Of a DNA stretch of 64,000 bases, positions 41,351-51,313 are shown piece by piece. The notes under the pieces were generated by a model that saw nothing but the letters and a program-made list of their open reading frames with translations, made no database searches and was not told where the DNA came from. Both the position numbers and the translations under genes were made by a program. The stretch is taken from the NCBI GenBank assembly GCA_018873225.1, contig JAEILZ010000008.1, positions 1,674,001 through 1,738,000 of the forward strand. Direction: 5' to 3'. The stretch's first letter is position 1; each line of letters begins with the position of its first letter. Origin of the DNA: [Phialemoniopsis] sp. UDSM-2020. Taxonomy: Eukaryota > Ascomycota > Sordariomycetes > Thyridiales > Thyridiaceae.

Positions 41351-43602
41351 ATGGGCGAGGGAACGGAGCACCCGGGCAAGCGCCGGAGGATCCTGGCCTG
41401 CGAGCGCTGCCGGCACGTAAAAGTCCGATGCGAGTTCGATAGATACAGCGGCGATTGTAAGAGATGCCAGCGTCTCAGGTACGAATGCCCCTCGATTGCT
41501 CTCACGAGACGAGATGAACCAAGCTCACATGCCTCATCCTTGACAGGCTCGACTGCTCTCTCATGCGGGAGCCTCGAACTGAATTGTCTGAGGCAGCCCG
41601 TACTACGCAGAGCCCAGCTCCCGGCTTTGAGTCACTCAATTCCAGGTACAGACTCATCATCGCCAGCGGCCGGCTTATGTTTCTAATGCGTTGCATCCAT
41701 CTAGACTAGATCGCCATGAGAGTCTTTTAGAAAGCCTCCGAGCAGAGGTCAAAACCCTGACCTCACAACTACACAAGGATAATTCAACCGATGCATCATC
41801 GCAGAGAGATGATACAGCCACGGCCTTCACCAGTGAAAAGGACTGGTACGGCCATCCCACGCATGCGCCTGATACCACCACAAACCTCGCCCCCATCAAC
41901 ATCATGCGGCGACAGTACCCCGGACGCAGTGGCATCGAGAGGTTACTCGATGCGACTGATGACATTGTCATCCAGGGCATCATGACTGAAGAGCAGGCCA
42001 TTCGCCTTGAGCAAGTGTATGTGCTTACATGCTTCACAAGTACCCGCAATCATTGACCAACCCCTAATGTAGGTTCCTACGACGATGTGGCCCGTGGTTG
42101 CAAATTGAAGATTGGGCTGGCATGGGCACCGACCTCGTCACCATTCGCAATAAATCGGCACTGCTCTTTGCTGTGTGCTGCCTACAGGGCTGTCGGCTGG
42201 ACGATGACTTTTGCAACTCACCACAGCATTACACGTTGTATGAGTATGTGCGCAAAGCAATGCAGAGGCTCTTCCTGATTAGCCCGCTACCTACAGACGC
42301 CTGTCTGGCACTATTGATTATGACGGTATGGAGTACCAGTCCAGAGGTATGTTGACTTTGTCCCATCAGTCCTGTGGGATCCTGGGCTAACAAACTCTCC
42401 AGGAGACATCCGAGTTCATTGATAGTTGGGTATTGAGTGGCTACATAGCACAGCAGGAGATGCTCAACCTGAGCTTCGCCAGGATCATCTCAAGTCTGAG
42501 ATCTGGAGCAGCAAGCCCGCTGGACAGGTTGAGCTTGAGACTATGGAACTCGACGTGTTTGTGTCATCTGCAGTAAGTAAATCAGCCTCTTGATTCAGCC
42601 AACCCTGTCTGACAAGATTCAAGGTATGCTATTGGCACTGGGCGACCCCCGACCATTGCCAAGTCCTACATTGAGCAAGCGCGTACTATCATCGACTCTT
42701 TCGAAGCGTCAGCCTACGATGGCTACGAGCTGGCCGGACTTGCCATGCTTATGCTTACCGAGGAGATGCTGTCTGAAGAGGTCTTCTCAAGATACGGTCA
42801 TGTGCAGAGGGCAGTAGCAAGGTGGAGGAACCAGTGGCACCACCTATTTGGTATGTGATCAATCTGGCCCAGGGATGTTCAATGGCTAACATCAGCTGTA
42901 GAAATCAGAGATGACCGTTTCTGCTCCATCAAGCTAACCTTCAACTTCTGCCAACTCGTCATCACCCGCAGAGCTCTCGAAGAACATAGAGCAGGCCAGC
43001 GCCAAAATCGGACAGCAGATGGCCAGAAGGGTTTAGATCTTGGTCACGAAGCAGCCTCTTCTGACAACAAACAGGCGCAGGAGGCCAAATTGCTGGAGCA
43101 GTGGACGGCTCTGAGCAGGGAGAATGCGCTCCAGCTCGTTGAGACATTTGGACAGTTGCCGGGTGCGATTGTCCGGGAGCTACCAGACTTCTTCTACCTT
43201 GTTGTGACCTACGGCATGACGGTCCTTGCTCATTTCATCTACAAACCTCCCCTGCTCGGTGCATCCGCTATCACAAGCCCACGAAGCAACGAAGAAATTG
43301 CGGCGATCCTGCAGGACGCGATGGCGCATGGGTCGCGTACGGGGTCCAAGACAATGAGGCTCTTTGAACTGACAATCACGAGGCTGGCGGAGGCACTGGA
43401 CACGCATCCGGGAGAAGCCGCAGCCGGTACAGCAAACGGAGGTGTCGCCACAGGTGTCAATACCGCCGGAGTAGACCGGCTCCTGGGCGTGGAAGCCGGT
43501 GCTGGCGCCGATGTTTTGGGCTTTTCGGAGAACTGGGTCACACCTGATCTGGAGGCGCTCTTCAACGATATGCTCCCTGAGTTTCTGGTACCCCGGCCAT
43601 AA
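41351..43602 (+). CDS. Zn2Cys6 (Gal4-type) fungal transcription factor
   Basis: Six exons: 41351..41645, 41710..42016, 42073..42346, 42403..42572, 42624..42850, 42902..43602, 657 residues. The zinc cluster is complete: CERC, six residues, C, eight residues, CKRC, six residues, C (residues about 17-46), preceded by the basic GKRRRI. A short coiled linker (RHESLLESLRAEVKTL) follows, then a helical middle region of the fungal-specific regulator type with WAGMGTDLVTIRNKSALLFA and AYDGYELAGLAMLMLTEEML. The C-terminus ends in an acidic segment (NWVTPDLEALFNDMLPEFL) that looks like an activation region. The target is unknown. The fifth intron has two in-frame acceptors six bases apart. The GH76-like gene lies 1.2 kb downstream on the same strand. 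Confidence 0.88.
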
Positions 43603-44831
43603 GCCTAAATAAATGCTGGATAAGGTATACAAACGGAACCTACGAAGGTTGCAGGCCGAAACTTCGAAACCCCGGTTTGGTGTCTTGTCGAGTTGGAAGG
43701 TTATCCCACTGCCTAAGCCCATGCTGTTTGATACCTCGCAGGGATATGTTAATTCATCCTTACCCACCATCGAAGTAAAGTACTTTATGGAAATATTGAG
43801 ATGGAATTATGGTGGTCTCAACTCGGAGGTCAGGTTGGCATACTAAGCCGACTTAGAAGGTTCATTATTAACAACGATGATCTCGACATTAATGAAATAC
43901 CCGCATCCGGGGGGCTGCATAGTCTCCGCCCACCATCATTGTCTCTTCAAGTCTCCTACTCATAGCCTCAATGTCCATTTCCATATGTCTAGTCATGCGC
44001 ACCCTCCATTACCGACCCGCGACCCCACGAGGGGGATCCCACGGTGCGATTAGGGGTCTTTTTGGTGGCCCCTCGTGTCCACCTAGCGTATCAACCGCCC
44101 TGAGAGCACCGCTCCGGCGACCAATACGCGTGCTGGGTCGCCTGCTAGCTCGCTGTTGAAACCCCTGTAGGCCATCCACTAAACGGAGCACCTGCGCCGG
44201 CGCCATGTGGCACACCGATTTACATCTGTGCTGCTGCGGGGAATCAAATGGCAGTGTGAATTGAAACCTGTTGCCGATCAGAGATCGTCATGCGGCCCAC
44301 GGTGCTGCCAAGCCCGCAGGAAACTTGCAGCGACAGTCTTTCTTGGACAGCAATTCTTCGTATTTCTCTTCCTCTTCTCGCTTTCTTTATATTCTTTGTC
44401 TGTTTTGCCGTCCTAGGGCCCAGGCAATTCTGACGTCTTCTAGTTCCTTTGCTTTCGGGTGGCTCTTGTGCGTCCTTTTCTGTTTTCCCATTGTTCAACG
44501 ACAAGACTTGCGTTGCTTGGTTACAGCTGAGTCGCAAGACAAGTTGAGCCATTTTCTCCATTGATCACGAAGCATTGACGGGGTTGGGAATAAGTGTCAA
44601 GGGTTTTTGAATTGCAATTGGATATCTTGCAGGCTCTTGAGACACTCGCAAACCTCTGGACAGCCCTGATCTGACACACTAACCTTGAGGTTGAGACTGA
44701 GAGACTGTCTCCCTGAGGTCGACGATCACTGCTTTATACGGCTCTTTTCACAACGAGGTTGTTCTTGCCACGGCTTGCTTGTTTCGATTCCGGACAATGG
44801 TGGTGTCGTGAAGAGAGCCTCATTCATCATC
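43603..44831. other. Intergenic between the Zn2Cys6 and GH76-like genes
   Basis: About 1.2 kb between two plus-strand genes. A T/C-rich tract at 44330-44420 suits a promoter or leader of the GH76-like gene. The 44244-44564 frames on the two strands have no motif. An open stretch before 44832 begins at a TTG and is not taken as coding. Confidence 0.45.
43608..43613 (+). promoter_or_regulatory. AATAAA poly(A) element
   Basis: AATAAA occurs six bases after the stop of the Zn2Cys6 gene. It is very close to the stop, so it may or may not be the element used for cleavage. Confidence 0.3.
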
Positions 44832-46598
44832 ATGATAATCACAAGGCTCTGGGCGATCGCTGTCGCGGCTGTCAGTCTCATCAGTCCGGTGCAAGCGGAG
44901 TCATTCATCCCTTTTACAAGAGATGGAAACGGGCAACAGGTTGACCCTTCCTTGAGTAAGGGCCAGGTCTTTGAGGACATGCTATCGGCACTCAAGACCA
45001 TGCAAGATACCTATTTCCAGCCCTGGCTAGGAACATGGCCTACTGCCATCGACTGGACGGCAGCTGTCATGGGATCTCACGTCGCAGGCGCTCTCAGCTC
45101 GCTATCTCGTGGCTTTGAGGAGGAAGAGATGGTCGGTTCCATCGACTACAAGGACCGAGAGAACCTCATCACGACCTACTTTTCCCAGCTCGTGAGCTAC
45201 TACTTTGGTCAAGATGCCATCGCAATACGCAACGAGGCCTACGATGATATTTTATGGGTCGTTCTGGGTTGGCTAGACGCCATCCAATTCATCGATTATC
45301 ACACAAAACTCTACTACCCCTCCGTCCCCATCCCCGATCCGCAGGGAGGCGTAGCTGGTCTTCTTCACAACCAGACGTGGCACGGCAACACATGGATCCC
45401 CCCTTTTGCGCACCGCGCTCGCTTATTTTGGGATTTTGCCGTCAAAGGCTGGGATACACGGCTCTGCAACGGCGGCATGAACTGGAACCCGCGGCTTGAG
45501 CCTTACAAGAACGCCATCACCAACGAGTTGTGGATATCGGCGTCAGCTAACATGTACCTCTTCTTCCCGGGCGACGAAAATACTTCCCCTTTCATTGCCG
45601 GTGCCAGCCGTCCGCGCGAACCAGCCAAGCCACACGACCCGAAGTATCTGGACGCCGCCATGGAAGGCTACTCTTGGCTGTCCACCTCGGGCATGGAGAA
45701 CGATGAGGGCCTCTTCATCGACGGCTTTCACATCTCGGGCCACAACCAAAACTCGTCGAACACCAAGTGCGACGTTCGCAACGAGATGGTGTACACGTAC
45801 AACCAGGGTGTCGTGCTTACGGGCCTGCTGGGTTTGTGGAAGGTCACCGGCGACGACACGTATCTGCGTGACGGCCACCGGCTCATCCAGAGCGCCATCC
45901 GTGCGACGGGCTGGGACCTGCGCCGCGACGCACCCGTAGACAACATCGAGGACCTCAAGCCGGGCCAGCTGCCGCCATGGCGCGGGCTCGGCCGTGCCGG
46001 AGTCATGGAAGACCAGTGCGACGTGGGCGGCGACTGCTCGCAGAACAGCCACACCTTCAAGGGCAACTACTTCCACCACTTTACCGCCTTCTGTGCGCCC
46101 CTAGACATCACGGTGCCGCCTGCAGCAGGGACCGGCAGCAGTCCAGACTTGGTTGAGGTCGCCCGGGAGCACGGGGCCGCATGCTCGGCCTACGTCCGCT
46201 GGCTACGGCACAACGCCAAGGCCGCGCTCGCGACGCGCGACAGTAGGGGCATCTTCGGCATGTGGTGGACGGTGGGCCTGCTCAACGTCTCAACGAGCAG
46301 CATGCCCGCGCCCGATGGGCAGCGCCCTGAGGGTGCTGGGCTCGATTACCGCACCTATGGGGTGCCCGACGACGACGTCTGGGTGCCGCACGGCGCCAGC
46401 CTGGGCTACTCGGCGGCGCAGAACCTGCCCGCATACAAGAATGGCCAGGTGCCGCTAGACTCGCGCAGCAGGGCTGCGCAGCCGGGGGATGCGTCGGACC
46501 CCAACACGCGGGGCCGTGGCCGGACGGTCGAAACGCAGGGCAGCGGGCTGGCGCTGCTGCGGGCGCTGTGGGAGGTTGAGAACCGGATGGCGCGGTGA
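44832..46598 (+). CDS. Secreted glycoside hydrolase family 76-like (alpha-1,6-mannanase-like) protein
   Basis: Single exon, 588 residues from the ATG at 44832; the frame is open further up only from a TTG. Residues 1-22 are a signal peptide (ending PVQAES). The body fits the six-hairpin (alpha/alpha)6 fold of GH76: IDWTAAVMGSHVAG, FGQDAIAIRNEAYDDILWVV with adjacent Asp residues near 137 that correspond in position to the catalytic pair, LCNGGMNWNP, NAITNELWISASANMYLF, YTYNQGVVLTGLLGLWKVTG and FKGNYFHHFTAFC. Fungal relatives (Dcw1/Dfg5 and others) act on mannan at the cell wall; this one lacks a C-terminal GPI signal, so it is probably released. Enzyme activity is inferred from the family. There are several N-glycosylation sequons. 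Confidence 0.85.
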   Translation: MIITRLWAIAVAAVSLISPVQAESFIPFTRDGNGQQVDPSLSKGQVFEDMLSALKTMQDTYFQPWLGTWPTAIDWTAAVMGSHVAGALSSLSRGFEEEEMVGSIDYKDRENLITTYFSQLVSYYFGQDAIAIRNEAYDDILWVVLGWLDAIQFIDYHTKLYYPSVPIPDPQGGVAGLLHNQTWHGNTWIPPFAHRARLFWDFAVKGWDTRLCNGGMNWNPRLEPYKNAITNELWISASANMYLFFPGDENTSPFIAGASRPREPAKPHDPKYLDAAMEGYSWLSTSGMENDEGLFIDGFHISGHNQNSSNTKCDVRNEMVYTYNQGVVLTGLLGLWKVTGDDTYLRDGHRLIQSAIRATGWDLRRDAPVDNIEDLKPGQLPPWRGLGRAGVMEDQCDVGGDCSQNSHTFKGNYFHHFTAFCAPLDITVPPAAGTGSSPDLVEVAREHGAACSAYVRWLRHNAKAALATRDSRGIFGMWWTVGLLNVSTSSMPAPDGQRPEGAGLDYRTYGVPDDDVWVPHGASLGYSAAQNLPAYKNGQVPLDSRSRAAQPGDASDPNTRGRGRTVETQGSGLALLRALWEVENRMAR

Positions 46599-46867
46599 CG
46601 GACACACTTGTTTCACAGTATGATATTATGTTTTGACGTGTGTATAGACTTTGACCAGAATGGTTACGTGACGCCTTGAATATAACCAGTGTAACTCCAC
46701 GACGTTTGAGACAAGTCTACCTATATCATGCGCGAAAGCATTGATAGCAATTGCTGTACCCTTCCTGGATACCATCGCGCCTGACCAATATCACTATGCC
46801 GAAATTGCACGCCGTCTGCTACTAAATGCTACCCTTCGTTGAAACATAGTACCTCCCACTACCCCAT

Positions 46868-48104
46868 CTAGTCAGCCCATTCGTTCCTCATGCCGTTCTG
46901 CCCGCCACGGCTCGAACTTGCGCCGGGCAGCGTATCATCCTCCTCCTCCTCGTCCAGAGCTCTGGCAAGCTCGTCGGGATCCTTCATCTTGGCATCGGGG
47001 TCGACCGTGCCGTCAATGTTGTGATCGCCATCGAGCCGCTGCTCGTGCTCCAGGGTCGTGTCGTCGGCGCTCACCGAGATGCCTCGAGATCCCCACTTGG
47101 CCCTCTGCGCGCCGCGGCCGACGCCGCCACCAGCATCGCCGTTGCGACCTCCGAGTGCGGGTGCGTTCTCCTCGTCGTCGCCCTCAACGTGATCGAAGCG
47201 CTTGCCAAAGATGCGGCTCAGGAGCCAGCCGCGGCGCATGTCGTCGGCGTCGACGACGCCGCCGTTGCGGAGCTTGACGCGCTGACGCGAGTAGTAGACC
47301 CAGGCAAAGTCGATGTAGAGGGCGGTCTGGATGATGCCAAAGATGACCGAGACGCCGTTGGGGGCGTGGTCGGTCGGGTCGAGGCCGCGCCAGATCCAGT
47401 TCAGGACGTATAGGGCACGGTACGAGCCGAGCGCGACGAGGTAGAACGAGTCGATGACGGTGGGCACCGTGGTCTGGCGCAACAGGAGCAGCTGCGGGAG
47501 GACGCAGACGGACTCGAGGATCTCGGAAAAGTTCCAGAGCCACTACCAAATTGAGTATTAGTAAATACGATACTGGAGTCGGGCCGTGAATGGCTTGGCT
47601 TACCCAGCGGAAGCTCCATGACGACTTCGCTTCGAAGATAAGCATGGCGAAAGGCGACAGCAGGAGGGATCCCCCGGTGACAATGGCGCCCATCTTCCAG
47701 GCCAGCTCCTTCTCCCTTGTTCTCGGGTAGACCCATCGCATGACGGCGATGATGTAGATCGACGAGGCGATGTAGAAGATCTTAAAGAAGAGGTTCCATA
47801 GATACTGTTCCCGGAAGATGTCCAGGTACCGGGTGCAAAAGACGACGGCGTAGAGAACCTGTGTAATCATGGACACTCCTGCAAGCCAACATGAATTAGC
47901 CACCATACATGGCAGATTCAAAACAGGGAGCTATTTAGACGTACCCTCTGCGCTTCTATTTCGATGGATGGCGAAGATCAGAATCGCCTTGGATAGGAGA
48001 TGGGAGCAATCTCCCAGGACGCGGAATATCTGCACCTCATGTCAGTGTCGAGTTCGACTAGTTCTGCTTCAGCTGGAGGAGACACGAACATTCCATCCTC
48101 CCAT
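46868..48104 (-). CDS. ERD2: Erd2-type K/HDEL receptor with long C-terminal tail
   Basis: Four exons: 48090..48104, 47945..48029, 47604..47878, 46868..47542, 349 residues. The 15-nt first exon (MGGWN) uses a GTTCGT donor; it is chosen because it yields MGGWNIFRVLGDCSHLLSK, the family start. Seven hydrophobic segments fill residues 1 to about 212. Conserved Erd2 pieces are RSAEGVSMITQVLYAVVF, CTRYLDIF, ILESVCVLPQLLLLRQ and GSYRALYVLNWIWR. Arg8, Arg50 and the Tyr/Arg of SYRALY match ligand-binding positions known in animal receptors. The receptor returns HDEL-bearing ER proteins from the Golgi. Typical Erd2 ends near 215 residues. Here about 134 more residues follow, Gly/Asp/Glu-rich with an acidic run near the end. 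Confidence 0.88.
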
Positions 48105-51100
48105 CTTGCCGAGTTGTCCAACGCGATGCAAGTGAAAAGCGACGAGGGTACGGTAGGTAGTTCGGAGGAGGTTGTTTGGAGGTGAAGCTCGGAACAGGTG
48201 CGGCTAGCTTGGCCTCATTCTCTCATTGAGGATACGTAACGTGCGGGGGAAGCTAGGCCTATGGATCGGAGCTCTCCACCTTCAAGTCGCACAGAAGGGA
48301 GATATGGTCGGGATGATACTTGGTAAAGCAAAAAGAGGCCCAGCTCTTTGATATTTTGCACGATTAAATGGATCAAGATAGCTCACTATTGATGTTTGAC
48401 CTCAATTTCAATATATGGGACTCGACTGTCATTCGGAGAAGCATGTACTCCGTACAAATAGATTACCCCAAACCAGCACCGCGTGCGTGGATGTTACGTG
48501 GTCCACCCGACCGCTCTGCAGCAGCCTAGAATGGAGCAACACTCCCTGTACAAATGCTTGGCCTGCTGTCGATACTGCCTTTCTGCCTGAGGCCATCCAT
48601 CAAATGTCCCAACCCATGGATACCTGCAAAGTACTGACTGACTGACCTGTGATAGGGTTTGCTCTGCCTTCTATGTTGTGTATGATGCCTCAAATGCTGA
48701 ACGCCCGTGGATTCAAAGCTGTATATAGATCATGTACGGCCCGGCCCCGATTCCTGGATCATAGAAAGCCGCACACCAGGTCAAATTCAATTACGTGCAG
48801 TCCAAGCACGGCCTTTTCAGTCCGACCTCCACGTTATAATCCAGGTGGACAGCTCGTTGGCCAACCAATCATTTCCCAGCTCGTTCAAGCATTTCAAATA
48901 TGACACCTGCGGTTCAATGTCTTTACTTGATGCAGGAGGAGAAAAAAAACACGCACATGGCCAGACGTGTCTAAGACAGCAATAGCTAATCTTGAGAAAG
49001 TTTGACGGGTCGTCTTGGTGTGTTGACTTAACCTGTGATGGGCTCCACCCTGCTGAGATGGAACTTGCTCTACGAAGTACATCCAATGTGAGTAGTTTCG
49101 CCGTAAGTCAAGTCAGCAGGAAGCGAAACGATCAATCAATCAACACGATGAAATCAAAGTCGGTGTAGCTCAACCCCGGTATTGCCTCGAGCCATGCCCG
49201 GAGTCACTCAAAATCCCAGTAGCTGAACGTGTCCTGCATAAACAGTTTTCGTCTCTGCTCATCAATATGCACCTACATGAGAGCTGACTCTACCCATGCC
49301 CGGACTTCGGCACAGGACCTGGTCAGAACCAGAGACATCAAAGTCGCTGGCCGTCGGAATCAATAGGCACGCGACCCATGGAGATGCTGGTGTAGGGCAT
49401 ATGCAGCCGGGACGCCAAGCAAGCCGGGTGCGGGAGAGGCTTGCCGTAAGGGAGTCCGGTCCTTTGTGTCGCACGCGTCCAAGTTGGCCATTCCACCAGG
49501 CAAGGAGAGAGATTTGCCATGGTGCCAAATCTACTAGGCAGGTAGACTACTAGTCATGCAATCCATGGCCGGCCTCGAGCCGTGTCGCGTTGCTTCTTTT
49601 AATTGCTATCAGCACACGACACCTTGGTCAAATTGAGAGACAAGATTTTCCCACCATGGCCAGAGGTGTACAGCGAGCAAGAGGGGACGACTCCTCAGCT
49701 TCATCTCTCGATTCGACTCGTCTTTTGCACGGTGAGACACGAGCAGGTGCCACTCACGGCTATCGGGTCTAAGTGTGCAACAATATGAGACCAAAAGCAG
49801 AAGTCATGTCTCATTCCGTTGACCAGAATTGAGCAATGACACCGTCACTCGAAACCCGATGCTGCAGACAGTCGCATCGCAGGTGCCAAAGAAGCTGCAC
49901 GAAGTTGAAGAGCGCTGACATGTTGCACAATTCACGATCACATCGTCCAATATTCCAGCATTCGGAACTGTCCTGTTGTAGTAATTGGAGCAAAGAGGTT
50001 TGTTCCCATGCAGGCTGGCGATGTGAGCCGCAAAGTGTTCCCGCTTACCAGTGGGACGGCTTGGCATCAACCAAACAAGCCTTTGTTTGTTCATGGTCGA
50101 TCCCCCTGACTTCCGTGTACTCTATTTCAGGTCTGCGGGACCATACAACCTACTGACATTTGTACCTACTCCGTAATGTTATCTCTGTATCCCACCTTAG
50201 GGTCTTCAAGCATAAGTCTCTTGCATGCTACTGGCGGCTGGGACCAAGTACAGCGCTCGCCATTCCAATCAAACCACCTTTGGTAGCCGAACCGAGCGGT
50301 GCATCTCGTCCGCTTGGCACTGGCACCACCGAGTACCGGCGCAAACGGCGATATCAAAAAAGAGAGACACGCGACACAGACCCGCTTGGATTCCAACCAG
50401 GGCGTCTTGACGGGCAAGACGGGGAATTACATCCCCATCAAAACGTCTCCACCGTCCAGAGTCAAGAAAGTCAAGGGGTGCCACACTACCTGAGGTGTGC
50501 ATGCCGGAACTGAGGGCGGATTCGTCACTTTCTCCAACAATTGTTGACTGGGCATTCCTGACATATCGATACCATAGAGGGCCCCAGTGAGCCAGTGTCC
50601 ATTTGGAAAGACGATCTTGGCCTCGTCAACAAGCGCGTTGCATTTGGCCTGGTCTGGGAGAATGGCACGCGACCCGATGCCCAAAGCAGCCCATGATCGC
50701 GTGTTACCTGAACAGACGGAACCTTGCTGCAGACGACGGCTCAGGCGGACGGCCTGTCTCGCGTATGACGACACAGTAGCTTGAACTGGACAGGCCCCTG
50801 TTTCTTGCTGAAGCCGCTAGTTTATTATTCCTCTTGTCATATCCCGTCTTCGTTTTCCAGCCCGGGTAGCGCCTCTGTCGCATTCCCGCATCCCTTAGGG
50901 CGATCTCTTGCAGCATATCAGCTCCGTCCATGGGGCGTTCCGACTAACACGGCACATTTTCTGATTCACGGCTTTTTCCTCCATGCTTTCTCATAACCTA
51001 GTAATCTTGTAATTACTTTTTTTTCTCTTTTTTCATTGTGTTTCTCTTTTCTCTCTGACCCCTACGCTCGAAACAGGTCTCGTGAGCAACATATGTCTGG

Positions 51101-51313
51101 TTATTACTTGCTCCGCTCGCCACTTATACAGTCTCAACGTCCACTCATATACCAGGACGGGCACACACACCAAACTTGTCGAGGACACTATATGCAGCTA
51201 TCACCTCTGGTCAACCTGACGGCCCTCTGACATAACTTTGTCGCAATCTTGTAATCTTGTTCCTGGCCTCTGCGTTTCTTGGAGCGGTTGTCCAGCCACA
51301 GCGGCCACTCAAG
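48105..51313. other. Largest gene-free gap, divergent
   Basis: About 3.2 kb separates the Erd2-type gene (minus) from the LicD-like gene (plus). Short frames occur on both strands (for example 48817-49086, 49262-49528, 50427-50774), none with a recognised motif, splice pattern or clear composition bias. A pyrimidine tract lies at 51017-51060. I recognise no tRNA, rRNA, transposase or long repeat. It may hold regulatory DNA, an unrecognised non-coding RNA or a decayed element. Confidence 0.4.
51017..51060 (+). promoter_or_regulatory. Pyrimidine tract upstream of LicD-like gene
   Basis: A run made almost wholly of T and C (two T8/T6 stretches with CTCTT between them) lies about 250 nt before the ATG at 51314. 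Such tracts are common at fungal core promoters just before the transcription start. It could equally be part of the leader. Confidence 0.4.

Noticed and set aside
44685..44831. N-terminal extension of the GH76-like protein
   Set aside because: The frame is open but begins at TTG, and a clean signal peptide follows the ATG at 44832.
45543..46079. 178-codon minus-strand frame antisense to the GH76-like gene
   Set aside because: It lies wholly inside a well-supported coding exon and has no family features.
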